IMG/VR virus record: IMGVR_UViG_3300048834_000156
Coordinates: 1-52,781 of that record
DNA: 52,781 bases
Source of the DNA: a virus
Strand: one strand, 5' to 3'
How positions within the stretch are numbered: position 1 is the stretch's first letter; each line of letters starts with the position of its first letter. The position numbers and the translations under genes are program-made. Shown one piece after another: positions 15,545 through 23,338 of this stretch. A model generated the notes under the pieces. It worked only from the letters and a program-made list of their open reading frames with translations, was not told where the DNA came from and made no database searches.

Positions 15545-17536
15545 GTGCTTCTCGGTACATGGGCGATCGACGGCAACTCGGCTGAGGTCACAGGGTTCGG
15601 CCCTGACGACCGGGCGATGGTGCTCCTAGAGACACCGGCTCTCGGCATCCCGCAACACACCGGCGCAGGCGTGACGCTCACGCTGCCGACCGGTACGCCT
15701 GGCTGGGGCGTGGGCATGTGTCTGCGCATGGACTCCGCAGGGTGGGGCACCGTCGTAGCCGTGAACGACGACGGCGACCTGATCGTGTTCCCGCACACCG
15801 ACGACGGGCCGCTCTCCGCGCTGGGGTCGGCGTCTGTCGATATCGGGCCGACGCCGCACACGCTGGCCGTGCGAGTCGTGGACGACCCGACCCTCGGGCC
15901 CAACAACATCATCGAGATGTGGTGGGACGGCGACCAGGTTGGCACGCTCGTCATGCCTCGCCCGTACGTCGTGGGCCGCAACGTCGGCTTGTTCGCATGG
16001 GACTTCGGCGGTGACGTCACCGCTGCTCGATGGGACGACCTCGGTGCAGAGCTGCCAGGTATCGACATGCCGTCTGTCCCTGCACCAGAGCTAACCGGTG
16101 GCGTCATGAACTGGCCGGTTCCGCCCGATGTGATCTTCGCGCCGTCGGTGCGTGCGCCTGACCTCACCGGTGGGTGGGCTCCGATCCCGCTGTGGTCCGA
16201 GCTGGGGCCGATCTTCCCGCCGTCGGTGGCTGCGCCGCCGCTGCTCGGCGGCGTGCACGCGACGTGGAGTGACACACCGGACCCGCCGCCGCTGCCCGGC
16301 CCGGACGATCCGCCGTGGCCGGACGGGTACCAGTTCGGCCCGCCACCGTCACAGCTACAGGTCGAAGGTCGGTTCGTGACTCAGCCGACGTGCCGCCCGC
16401 AAATGAACGGGCCGGGTACAGGTAGCTTCACGACCGAGCCCGAGACCGCACCGGCGCTCGGCGACGAGATCACCTACACCAGCGGTGGCGGTGCGGTGTT
16501 CACCGGGTACGCCGCGAAGATCTCGACCGTCTACATGAGCCGTGCCGAGGAAGCAGGGAACCTGGTGACGGTGACCACGCCGGGCATGCTCGGCGAAGAC
16601 TGGTCACGGACGGTCGTGTACCCAGACTTCGGGTCTGACGACCCGATCCGCACCGGGCAGCCGCCACAAGATGAGCGGGTCTGGGGCTGGCCCATGAACG
16701 GCCTAGTCGTGCCGGGGCTCACGTGGACCACCTCGGTCGGCGGTGACAACAGCCTGTATGGCACGCCGGGCGAGATCTTCCCGCCGCCCGACAACTGGCC
16801 TGATATCCGCTCTCGATGGATGTGGACCACACAGGTCGATGTGAAGTCACAGCCCGAGGGCTGGTGCTACTTCCGCAAGGCGTTCACCGCATGGCCCGGT
16901 GAGCACTCGCTGTTCGTCGCTGCCTACGACTACGCGCGGGTCTGGATTGACGGCGTGCTCGTGGCCACGTGCGACGTGCCCGGCGAACCGAAGCGCGTCG
17001 AGCTGCCCTTCGATTGGGACAACCACCTCATCGCGATCGAGGGCTACGCGTTCGGCGGCGGTCGAGCTGGCGTGCTGCTCTCGCTGCTCAAGCGCGACGC
17101 CGAAGGGTTCGGCGGTGTCGGCAACGGTGGCGAAGACCTGTTCAGCGATGCCGGGTGGAAGGCGCTCGAACGACCGGCGCAGTCGATGCGCTCGACCGTC
17201 GGGAAGGTGCTACGCCGTCTCGTGCGCGAAGCGGGCAAGCGCGGTGCTCCTGCTGGGGCATGGACGTGTTCGTTCACAGACGAGGCCGACTCGGCGGGCA
17301 ACGCGTGGGAGGCGGGCCCGGACGCTCCCCTACTCACGACGAAGGTCGGCATCACGTACATGGACGTCCTCGGCCAGTTCGCCGAAGCGCTCATCGACTA
17401 CCGGCCGCACCCGCGTGCCAAGGTGCTCGACGCGTTCGTCAAGGACTCCGTGCCCGCGTCGCACCCGGTGCCGTGGACCTACGGCGTCGATCACACGTCG
17501 GCCGACAGCTACGTGCTCGACGTAGCCTCAGGGTGA
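15545..17536 (+). CDS. Minor tail protein / tail hub, large piece
   Basis: A 663-residue protein. Residues 1-165 complete the sandwich begun before the UGA (LLGTWAIDGNSAEV, then LFAWDFGGDVTAARWDDL). A Pro-rich segment with three similar repeats (APELTGGVMNWPVPPDVIFAPSV, split here by description) spans about 175-260. From about 275 onward it resembles siphophage tail hub/spike proteins, with VFTGYAAKISTVY and VTVTTPGMLGEDW, and an inserted jelly-roll-like region at CYFRKAFTAWPGEH. GTG 15545 would need reinitiation 3 bases after the stop. It overlaps the next gene ATGA-style. Confidence 0.75.
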   Translation: MLLGTWAIDGNSAEVTGFGPDDRAMVLLETPALGIPQHTGAGVTLTLPTGTPGWGVGMCLRMDSAGWGTVVAVNDDGDLIVFPHTDDGPLSALGSASVDIGPTPHTLAVRVVDDPTLGPNNIIEMWWDGDQVGTLVMPRPYVVGRNVGLFAWDFGGDVTAARWDDLGAELPGIDMPSVPAPELTGGVMNWPVPPDVIFAPSVRAPDLTGGWAPIPLWSELGPIFPPSVAAPPLLGGVHATWSDTPDPPPLPGPDDPPWPDGYQFGPPPSQLQVEGRFVTQPTCRPQMNGPGTGSFTTEPETAPALGDEITYTSGGGAVFTGYAAKISTVYMSRAEEAGNLVTVTTPGMLGEDWSRTVVYPDFGSDDPIRTGQPPQDERVWGWPMNGLVVPGLTWTTSVGGDNSLYGTPGEIFPPPDNWPDIRSRWMWTTQVDVKSQPEGWCYFRKAFTAWPGEHSLFVAAYDYARVWIDGVLVATCDVPGEPKRVELPFDWDNHLIAIEGYAFGGGRAGVLLSLLKRDAEGFGGVGNGGEDLFSDAGWKALERPAQSMRSTVGKVLRRLVREAGKRGAPAGAWTCSFTDEADSAGNAWEAGPDAPLLTTKVGITYMDVLGQFAEALIDYRPHPRAKVLDAFVKDSVPASHPVPWTYGVDHTSADSYVLDVASG

Positions 17537-18024
17537 TGTTCTCCACGACACGAGTGCTGATCCGATGGGCACGAGGGCTGATCTCCGTCGGCGACGATGG
17601 ACCCGAGCAGTTCGTAGAGATCGCCGGAGTGCAGGACTACGAGCAAGCCAAGCAGCTCGGCGAGGCGCTGCTCGAAGCGAGCAAGGGCACCCGGCAGACA
17701 CTCGCCGTGCAAGGCGGCGTATACACACCGGCGCAGCAACCTGGCGCGGCCTACGAGGTCGTGGACCGGATGGGCGTGTATCAGATCCAGTCCATAGCGA
17801 TATCGACAGACGACGAGGCGTACACGGTGGTCACTCCCGAGCTGGGAGACCCGAAACAGAAGCGGCTCGACGCGATCAACCGCAGGCTCGTGCGGGCGTC
17901 GGCTGGTGCGACGTCGGAGTTCGCTGCACCGGGCGCTCCGCGCCAGCCAGAGGGGCAGGGCATGGGCGGCACACCGCCAGAGTTCTCGACCACATGGGAC
18001 CGGGTGAGCGGGGGCAGCGCGTGA
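17536..18024 (+). CDS. Minor tail protein, C-terminal hub-like piece
   Basis: A 162-residue protein, ATG 17536 overlapping the previous TGA. The content (EIAGVQDYEQAKQLGEALLE, then GAAYEVVDRMGVYQIQSI and VTPELGDPKQKRLDAINRRL) is what normally forms the C-terminal third of siphophage hub proteins: an ALxxA helix, a 'range of validity' beta domain and a final helix. It may be a naturally detached part of the preceding protein. The tail after residue 120 is Pro/Gly-rich. Confidence 0.65.
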   Translation: MFSTTRVLIRWARGLISVGDDGPEQFVEIAGVQDYEQAKQLGEALLEASKGTRQTLAVQGGVYTPAQQPGAAYEVVDRMGVYQIQSIAISTDDEAYTVVTPELGDPKQKRLDAINRRLVRASAGATSEFAAPGAPRQPEGQGMGGTPPEFSTTWDRVSGGSA

Positions 18025-18425
18025 CCGAGGTAAGCCCGCTCGATCCGACGCCGATCGAAGACCCGTGGTGGATACCGCCGCTGTGGCGAACGGCGCGCCC
18101 GTTCGCGCTGTCTCGGGTGACGGCGGCTCTCACGCCTGGTCTGGTGCCGTTGCCGTACGACCAGGAGTTTCGGGTTCAGGTCGTCATCGCACCGGACCCA
18201 GAGCAGCACATGGACGCCGGGTACTTCCCGATCGCCGAGCTGAAACTGAACGCCGTCGGGAAGCGGTCGGCGATCGTCGATATCCCGTGGCCGTTCGGTG
18301 TGCGCATGATCCCGGCAGGCTGGTGGGTGTGCTTCACGCACGACAAGAAGGGCGTGATACAGGACGTCTCGACGGAGTACCCGGTAGCGAAGCTGTCCGG
18401 TCGTCTCTACGGCTGCGATCTGTAG
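18021..18425 (+). CDS. Hypothetical minor tail protein
   Basis: A 134-residue, Trp/Pro-rich protein starting at GTG in a GTGA overlap. EDPWWIPPLWRTARPF near the start, strands with RVQVVIAP, and DIPWPFGVRMIPAGWW in the middle suggest a small beta barrel. No family recognised. Its place at the end of the tail operon implies a virion component. Confidence 0.7.
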   Translation: MTEVSPLDPTPIEDPWWIPPLWRTARPFALSRVTAALTPGLVPLPYDQEFRVQVVIAPDPEQHMDAGYFPIAELKLNAVGKRSAIVDIPWPFGVRMIPAGWWVCFTHDKKGVIQDVSTEYPVAKLSGRLYGCDL

Positions 18426-18426
18426 A

Positions 18427-18440
18427 CCTACACTCTCGGC
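18427..18440 (+). promoter_or_regulatory. Late-box promoter, leaderless
   Basis: CCTACACT (18427-18434), 6 bases (CTCGGC), ATG 18441. The stop of the preceding gene is 2 bases upstream of the box. Confidence 0.55.
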
Positions 18441-18839
18441 ATGCCCGCATTCTTGCCGCCGTCGGCCCGTGACCTGTTCGCTGCTCGATGGATGACCGAG
18501 GACCACATCGTGGTGCTCTGCGGTGATGGGCACACGTTGAGCACCGCCACCGTCTACATGGACGAGCTGCTTGACGTGCTCAGCTCCGACGAGATGACCG
18601 GCGAGCAGATCGTGGGCAACGGTGTGTGTGACGCCGAAGACACGCCGGTCTCTGGCGTGGTGGCCGCGGAGACCGTGACGAGCATTCACATCGTGGAGGA
18701 CACGGGCGACCCTTCGACGTCGCCGATCATCTACAGCTCAGACATGCACACCGACGGCACACCGATTCTGAGGGTCTCGGACGGCAACGCGATCGTCGTC
18801 TCATGGTCCAACGGACCGGGCCGCATCCTGCAAGTCTGA
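18441..18839 (+). CDS. Hypothetical virion/tail-tip protein
   Basis: A 132-residue, beta-rich acidic protein. MPAFLPPSARDLFAARW opens it, followed by several short strands (VVAAETVTSIHIVED) and C-terminal WSNGPGRILQV. There are no enzyme motifs. It is separately transcribed from a leaderless late box, between tail and lysis genes. Confidence 0.7.
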   Translation: MPAFLPPSARDLFAARWMTEDHIVVLCGDGHTLSTATVYMDELLDVLSSDEMTGEQIVGNGVCDAEDTPVSGVVAAETVTSIHIVEDTGDPSTSPIIYSSDMHTDGTPILRVSDGNAIVVSWSNGPGRILQV

Positions 18840-18870
18840 GAGCTATCACCGCGGCCCGGTAGGTCGTTCG

Positions 18871-18885
18871 CCTACCCTCTCGGGC
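18871..18885 (+). promoter_or_regulatory. Late-box promoter, leaderless (holin)
   Basis: CCTACCCT (18871-18878), 7 bases (CTCGGGC), ATG 18886. A 6-bp inverted repeat GGTAGG (18858-18863) / CCTACC (18871-18876) overlaps the -10 box and could be an operator or hairpin. Confidence 0.6.
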
Positions 18886-19215
18886 ATGGACGCACACGCA
18901 CGGAACCGGCTGTACCTGGTCCTCACCACGCTGCAACCGCTGCTCATGTTCTACGGCCTGGCCGACGAGTCGCAGGCTCCGCTGTGGATCTCGCTCGGCG
19001 CAGCGGTGCTCGGCAACGGGCTCGCAGTCCTCAACGCCGACACGGCTCGGATCTGGCTCTACGGCGTCGCCGGAGCGGTGGCCACGCTCGTGGTTGCGTA
19101 CGGCCTGATCTCCGGCGCAGAGGCCGAGATGTGGCTCACCGTCCTGGCAGCCGTGCTCGGCATCGTCGGCACCGGCACCGCCGCGGTGACCACCCCGCCG
19201 ACTAGAGCCATCTAA
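18886..19215 (+). CDS. Holin-like four-TM membrane protein
   Basis: A 109-residue protein with four hydrophobic segments at about residues 9-27, 32-51, 56-75 and 81-101 and short charged loops. It lies 10 bp before the amidase gene. Size, topology and position fit a phage holin, which would open the membrane to the endolysin. The start is set by the leaderless box. The charged N-terminus MDAHARNRL precedes TM1. Confidence 0.75.
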   Translation: MDAHARNRLYLVLTTLQPLLMFYGLADESQAPLWISLGAAVLGNGLAVLNADTARIWLYGVAGAVATLVVAYGLISGAEAEMWLTVLAAVLGIVGTGTAAVTTPPTRAI

Positions 19216-19225
19216 GGGGCATCCG

Positions 19226-20080
19226 ATGCCCGAGGTCATCACCCGCGCCGAGTGGGGCGCGCGCTACGGGCGCGGCAACGACGTCTCGCACCTCGAACCG
19301 TGGGGCGAGATCGTCGTTCACACCGAAGCCGGAGCGGTCCGCAAACAGGACTGGCCGGTGCTCGACGAGCTGGCCGCGCTGAACCTCTCGCTCGATGAGC
19401 GCACGAAGATGCGAGCGATCGAGTCGTACCACTCGGCGACGCTCGGGTGGAACGGGTTCGGCTACTCGTTCGCGTTCTTCCCGGATGGGACGATCTGCGA
19501 GGGGCGCGGCTGGGGCCGGTCGGGCTCGCACACCGAGGGCCGCAACAGCACCGCGGCCGGGTTCTGCGTGATCGGCCACGGCGACCTACAGCCAGCGACC
19601 GGCGCGCAGTGGGCGTCGATGGCGTGGCTCATCGGTGAAGGCATCCGGCTCGGGCACGTGAAGCCGAACCCGAAGATCTCCGGTCACCGCAACTACTCCA
19701 AGAAGGGCAAGTCCTGCCCTGGTGACCTGATCTATCCGCACATCGGTCGGCTGCGTGGCATCACGGGCCCGGCTCCCATCATCACCCCGGAGGTACCAGA
19801 GATGGACGACGCAGAACGCCAGCTCATGCGAGACGTGCTCGACGCTGCCCGCGACGCCGCGGCTCAGGCCCGTGGCGCGGCGGTGTATGCGCAGGCGGTC
19901 GAGCAGCGGGTCACCCGCATCGAGACCGCGCTCAACATCGACGACGTGAACACGGTCCACGACGGCAAGAAGCCGTACCCCGGCCGGACGATCGCGTCGC
20001 TCACTCGCATCGAGAACGAGCACCTGCCCAAGCTCGGCGACCGGCTCGAAGTGATCGAGCAGCGTCTCGGCAAGAGCTAG
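19226..20080 (+). CDS. Endolysin: N-acetylmuramoyl-L-alanine amidase (PGRP/Amidase_2)
   Basis: A 284-residue lysin cutting the bond between MurNAc and L-Ala. It starts MPEVITRAEWGARYG, the classic amidase_2/PGRP opening. The zinc ligands are visible as His32 (VVHTEAG), His154 (SGHRNY) and Cys164 (KSCPG). The catalytic domain ends near residue 180. Residues 190-284 are helical and acidic, with no recognised cell-wall-binding module; they may self-associate or bind the wall. ATG 19226 follows GGGGCATCCG. It forms a lysis operon with the holin and two single-TM proteins. Confidence 0.9.
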   Translation: MPEVITRAEWGARYGRGNDVSHLEPWGEIVVHTEAGAVRKQDWPVLDELAALNLSLDERTKMRAIESYHSATLGWNGFGYSFAFFPDGTICEGRGWGRSGSHTEGRNSTAAGFCVIGHGDLQPATGAQWASMAWLIGEGIRLGHVKPNPKISGHRNYSKKGKSCPGDLIYPHIGRLRGITGPAPIITPEVPEMDDAERQLMRDVLDAARDAAAQARGAAVYAQAVEQRVTRIETALNIDDVNTVHDGKKPYPGRTIASLTRIENEHLPKLGDRLEVIEQRLGKS

Positions 20081-20376
20081 TGACCATCGACCTGGGGACT
20101 GCGGGCGCGATCGTCACGTGGTCGGTTGTTCTGTCTGGCGTGGTGGCTCTGCTCACCACGAAGCGGATGAGCGACCTGGTGGAGCTGTACCAGAAGCTGT
20201 TCGAGGGCAAGTCAGCAGAGAACGCCGAGCTGACCGCCCGGCTCGAACGGGTAGAGACGCAGCTCGCGTTCTATCAATCCGACTTCACGGCACAGCTAGC
20301 GGAGGGCATCACGAAAGCGATCGTGGACAGCGTCGAGCGCCACATCGGAGAGCGAGCACCTCATGAGCAGCACTGA
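20080..20376 (+). CDS. Single-TM coiled-coil lysis protein
   Basis: A 98-residue protein with one N-terminal TM segment (about residues 8-27, AIVTWSVVLSGVVALLTT) and a long amphipathic helix (YQKLFEGKSAENAELTARLE onward) predicted as coiled coil. GTG 20080 shares one base with the amidase stop. It could be a second holin or a pinholin/antiholin; the sequence alone does not decide. Confidence 0.65.
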   Translation: MTIDLGTAGAIVTWSVVLSGVVALLTTKRMSDLVELYQKLFEGKSAENAELTARLERVETQLAFYQSDFTAQLAEGITKAIVDSVERHIGERAPHEQH

Positions 20377-20710
20377 GACCCCGATCGTGTCCGATGACGT
20401 GTTCCAGCACGTGAAGCGCATCGAGCGCTCGTACAGCCGTCTGCGTGGTCTGGCGTGGGCGCTCGGCATAACGGCGATCGCCGCGGTGCTGGCGGTGGTG
20501 TTCCTGTTCGGGCTGAACGCCGATCTCCGAGAGAACAAGCACGAGGTGGCGTGCAAGGATAACGCGATGGCCAGCGTGCTCGACGCGTTCGGCGGCGCAA
20601 TCCAAGCCGCGATTGCAGGTGACGCCGATGCTCTGCACGATTACAGCTCGCAGCTCGATCACCTCGGGTCGCTGCGGGACCTGTACGAGGACTGCCACGC
20701 ACGGCACTAG
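20363..20710 (+). CDS. Single-TM lysis-cassette membrane protein
   Basis: A 115-residue protein with a charged N-terminus of about 28 residues (HVKRIERSYSRLRG), one strong TM (LAWALGITAIAAVLAVVFLF, about 29-48) and an extracytoplasmic domain with two Cys (VACKDNA, YEDCHARH) that might form a disulfide. The 14-bp overlap with the upstream gene indicates coupling. Possibly a lysis accessory or spanin-like protein. It ends the late operon before the terminator at 20791. Confidence 0.65.
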   Translation: MSSTETPIVSDDVFQHVKRIERSYSRLRGLAWALGITAIAAVLAVVFLFGLNADLRENKHEVACKDNAMASVLDAFGGAIQAAIAGDADALHDYSSQLDHLGSLRDLYEDCHARH

Positions 20711-20790
20711 GTGACCTGCCCGCGGTCGGCGGGTATGGTGCTCTCGTTGCGTTGGCCGGTGTACGCCGTCCTTGGGAGCGCATCGAAGGA

Positions 20791-20825
20791 CGAAGACCCT
20801 CGGGGTGATCCTCCGGGGGTCTTCG
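20791..20825 (+). terminator. Intrinsic terminator-like hairpin ending the lysis operon
   Basis: CGAAGACCC (20791-20799) pairs with GGGTCTTCG (20817-20825), and the inner TCGGGG/CTCCGG extends the stem with one mismatch. It lies 8 bp before a P-box. The 188-bp gap 20711-20898 otherwise holds a TATGGT box at 20734, the P-box and a ribosome site. I see no convincing gene in it. Confidence 0.7.
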
Positions 20826-20832
20826 CCGTTCC

Positions 20833-20847
20833 ATACCGTGGTATGGT
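20833..20847 (+). promoter_or_regulatory. P-box promoter/operator of the recombination operon
   Basis: ATACCGTGGTATGGT, with palindrome 20833-20844 and TATGGT 20842-20847. It is followed by CCGCGG and, at 20880-20889, ACCCAAGGAG 9 bases before ATG 20899. Confidence 0.8.
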
Positions 20848-20898
20848 CCGCGGTGGTGGTGTCGATCGACGCTGCCGTCTGACCCAAGGAGACCAGCC

Positions 20899-21741
20899 AT
20901 GCAAGCGATGCCCGATGACCGCATCCCGCCCGAGCTAGCGCTCGACGTCGAGCCGTTCGATCTCGACCAGCTCGACCGGGCGGTGGAAGACACGCCGGAC
21001 CCGGTAGCAGCGTGGGCCGACGACGACCCAGACGACTACGAGCCCGACAAAGCCGCGGTGATGCGCTGGCACATCACCGACGACGAGGGCGCAGAGTGGG
21101 CCATGTCCCACGTGAACGGCATCTACGCCAACGCTCAGGCGCTCGCCGACCAGCGGGACGCGTACATCGCTCGGATCAACCGCCACCACGCCGAGGCCAT
21201 GAAGCGGCTCGACGCGCGCCGGCGGTTCTTCGAGCAGCACCTCATCCTCTACGCGGCGCAGTACCGGGCTCGTGACCCGAAGCGGAACAAGACGCTGCAC
21301 CTGCCGTCAGGTGTGGTCCGCTCTACCGAGACGCAGGCCAAGGTGGCGGTCGCTGACGATGTGACCGTGGCTGATTGGGCTCTCTCGCATCTCGAAGGCG
21401 ACCAGCACGAGGCTGTCGTGAAGACCACCACGAAGGTGATGCTCGGCGAGCTGCGCAAGGTGGCTGTGGTCGGGCAGCGTGTGTGGGGGCACGTGCTCGA
21501 CCTGTCGTGTGGGCACAGCGTGCGCATAGCGCTGGCCACCGAGGACGGCGAGAAGCTCGACCTTCGTGACGGGTACCCGTGCCGCGAGTGCGCGGACCCG
21601 CTCGACGGTGAGCCGGTGCGCGAGGTCGTGCGCGTCGAGGATCTGACCGAGCGTGTCGTCCGCTCGAAGGACACCGGCGAGGTGATCCCCGGCACCAGGA
21701 TCGAGCCCGGCGCGCTCACGTTCACGGTCTCACCGAAGTGA
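20899..21741 (+). CDS. Gam-like host nuclease inhibitor
   Basis: A 280-residue protein. Residues 80-125 form a long helix pair (AQALADQRDAYIARINRHH, then RRRFFEQHLILYAAQYR), followed by KNKTLHLPSGVVRSTETQ and a C-terminal VVKTTTKVMLGELRKVAV. This order (coiled coil, LxLPSGxVxxR, small alpha/beta tail) is that of Mu Gam-family proteins, which bind DNA ends and protect them from host RecBCD/AdnAB-type nucleases. An extra C-terminal domain (residues 190-280) has a CGHSVR...YPCRECADP zinc-like motif. Adjacent to the RecT-like gene, it forms a recombination module. Confidence 0.7.
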   Translation: MQAMPDDRIPPELALDVEPFDLDQLDRAVEDTPDPVAAWADDDPDDYEPDKAAVMRWHITDDEGAEWAMSHVNGIYANAQALADQRDAYIARINRHHAEAMKRLDARRRFFEQHLILYAAQYRARDPKRNKTLHLPSGVVRSTETQAKVAVADDVTVADWALSHLEGDQHEAVVKTTTKVMLGELRKVAVVGQRVWGHVLDLSCGHSVRIALATEDGEKLDLRDGYPCRECADPLDGEPVREVVRVEDLTERVVRSKDTGEVIPGTRIEPGALTFTVSPK

Positions 21742-21893
21742 CCCGGCTCGGTGGTCTGGTAGCGGTCGTGCGTGCCGCTGCCCGGCCACCAGCGGGGCCG
21801 CGGCCGTTGCCGCCGCGCTGCTCGATCGAGCCACGCACCCATGTCCGGCCGCTACCTGCGGTGTACGACTGGACCCAAGAACCCGAGTCATAA
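21738..21893 (+). CDS. Possible 51-residue protein
   Basis: GTG 21738 overlaps the upstream TGA as GTGA, the pattern used by most genes here. The frame runs 51 codons to TAA at 21891, exactly where the next P-box begins. The product is Pro/Arg-rich (VRAAARPPAGPRPLPP) and ends VYDWTQEPES. There is no family. Composition could be that of non-coding GC-rich sequence, so confidence is limited. Confidence 0.4.
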   Translation: MTRLGGLVAVVRAAARPPAGPRPLPPRCSIEPRTHVRPLPAVYDWTQEPES

Positions 21894-21906
21894 ACCGTGG
21901 TATGGT
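21892..21906 (+). promoter_or_regulatory. P-box promoter/operator of the RecT-like gene
   Basis: AAACCGTGGTATGGT, core 21894-21901 and -10 TATGGT 21901-21906. The following CCGCGGT and CCCAAGGAGG match the box at 20833. It lies 31 bp upstream of ATG 21938. Confidence 0.75.
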
Positions 21907-21937
21907 CCGCGGTCCCTACCCAAGGAGGAAACCTGTA

Positions 21938-23338
21938 ATGAGTGATCCGTCTGTGATCGACGCGGAAGCCCGCGAGTCGATCGACGAAGCGCCACCGGTG
22001 CGAGAGACGATCGACGCCGCCACCGGCGAGATCGTGCAGTACGACCAGAGGCCGCAACACGCAGGCATGCGTGAGATCGGCGGTACCGGGCTGCCGGTCG
22101 TGCCGATGCAGAACGAGCTATCGACCCTCGCTCAGATGGCGGTGACGATCTCCGCGGCGGCGACCGCGCCGAAGGCGTTGCAGGGCAAACCGAATGACGC
22201 GTTCATGGTCCTGCTGACGGCGCGAGACGTCGGTGTCGCGCTGACCACAGCGATCCGCGAGTTCCACGTGATCGACGGCAAGGTGACGCTCTCGCCGAAG
22301 GTCAAGCTGGCGATGGTCAAGCAGCAGAAGGTCGGCCGTGTGTTCCCGCACCAGCCGCCGCGGCCGATCCCTGACCCAGACGCCGAGGGCGGGTTCAGGT
22401 GGAAGCTCTGCGATTGCGGGTCTGACGGCGCGGCCAACGGCGACACGGAGGCGACATGGCATGCCGAGCGCAGCGACGAGCCGGGCATCTTGCACAGCTC
22501 GACGTTCACGATCGAGATGGCGCAGCGGGTCAAGGCGCGAGAGAACCAGAGGAACATCACGCTCGCTGAGAAGTCCACATGGCAGCAGTACCCCCAGCGG
22601 ATGCTGTCGTGGCGTGCTCTCGGGTACCTGCTCGATGACGTGTTCCCCGAGGTCGGGACCGGGCTCTACTCACCCGACGAGATGGGCGCTGTCACCGACG
22701 AGGACGGCGTGCCGCTCATCGACGTCGTGGGGTCCGCTGACCCGGTGCGTGGCACCCGTGCACCGGCCGGGCGACGCACCGCCGCAGCCGCGGCAGAGGT
22801 CGAGTACGCGAGCAAGGAGGCGATCGCCGCGCTCAAGGCCCGCATCGCTGCGATCTCCACGCTTCCCGAAGCGCGCGCGGCTCTGCTCTCGCTGTGGACC
22901 GCGACCCGCGAGGACGGCTCACCGACGCTGCCGCCCGTGGACCAGCTCGAAGCGCGCCAGCTCTCCCGAGCGGAGGGCATGGTAAAGAGCATCGAAGACC
23001 GCGCCACGAAGGGCGAGTGGGGCGAGTGGAAGCCCGCCACACAGCCCGAGGCGACCGGAGACGCCGCAGGTCAACCCGAGGCGACCGGAGACGCCGACGA
23101 TGCGCAGAGCGACGCAGGGACGCCGGACCCGCGTGTCGCTGCGGTGATCGAGACCGTTCGAGCCATGAAGCGACCAGCGATCGAGACAGAGCTAGAGGCC
23201 CGCGGGCTACCGAAGTCAGGGAACATGGACACGGTACGGCACCGCCTCGCTACGGCGATGCTCGCCGAGCACGACGACGGCCTACCGGCCGAGCCCGAGT
23301 TCCACGACGACAACGAAGGCAACGAGGGTGAGGCGTGA
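21938..23338 (+). CDS. RecT-like single-strand annealing protein with SAP domain
   Basis: A 466-residue protein. Residues about 60-260 match the actinophage RecT-like pattern: LSTLAQMAVTISAAATAPKAL, then DAFMVLLTARDVGVALTTAI, KVKLAMVKQQ and WQQYPQRMLSWRALGYLLDDVFP. It should bind ssDNA and drive annealing in replication and repair. The C-terminus carries a SAP-type DNA-binding helix pair (KRPAIETELEARGLPKSG) near residue 420. Between them is a low-complexity linker containing a 30-bp tandem duplication (QPEATGDA twice). ATG 21938 has AAGGAGG. No adjacent RecE/lambda-exonuclease type gene; VRR-NUC lies at 27596. Confidence 0.8.
   Translation: MSDPSVIDAEARESIDEAPPVRETIDAATGEIVQYDQRPQHAGMREIGGTGLPVVPMQNELSTLAQMAVTISAAATAPKALQGKPNDAFMVLLTARDVGVALTTAIREFHVIDGKVTLSPKVKLAMVKQQKVGRVFPHQPPRPIPDPDAEGGFRWKLCDCGSDGAANGDTEATWHAERSDEPGILHSSTFTIEMAQRVKARENQRNITLAEKSTWQQYPQRMLSWRALGYLLDDVFPEVGTGLYSPDEMGAVTDEDGVPLIDVVGSADPVRGTRAPAGRRTAAAAAEVEYASKEAIAALKARIAAISTLPEARAALLSLWTATREDGSPTLPPVDQLEARQLSRAEGMVKSIEDRATKGEWGEWKPATQPEATGDAAGQPEATGDADDAQSDAGTPDPRVAAVIETVRAMKRPAIETELEARGLPKSGNMDTVRHRLATAMLAEHDDGLPAEPEFHDDNEGNEGEA

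Noticed and set aside
20711-20938. 75-codon ORF (and a TTG start at 20747 after TATGGT) in the gap after the lysis genes
   Set aside because: It runs through a terminator hairpin, the P-box and the ribosome site of the next gene. The composition is not protein-like.
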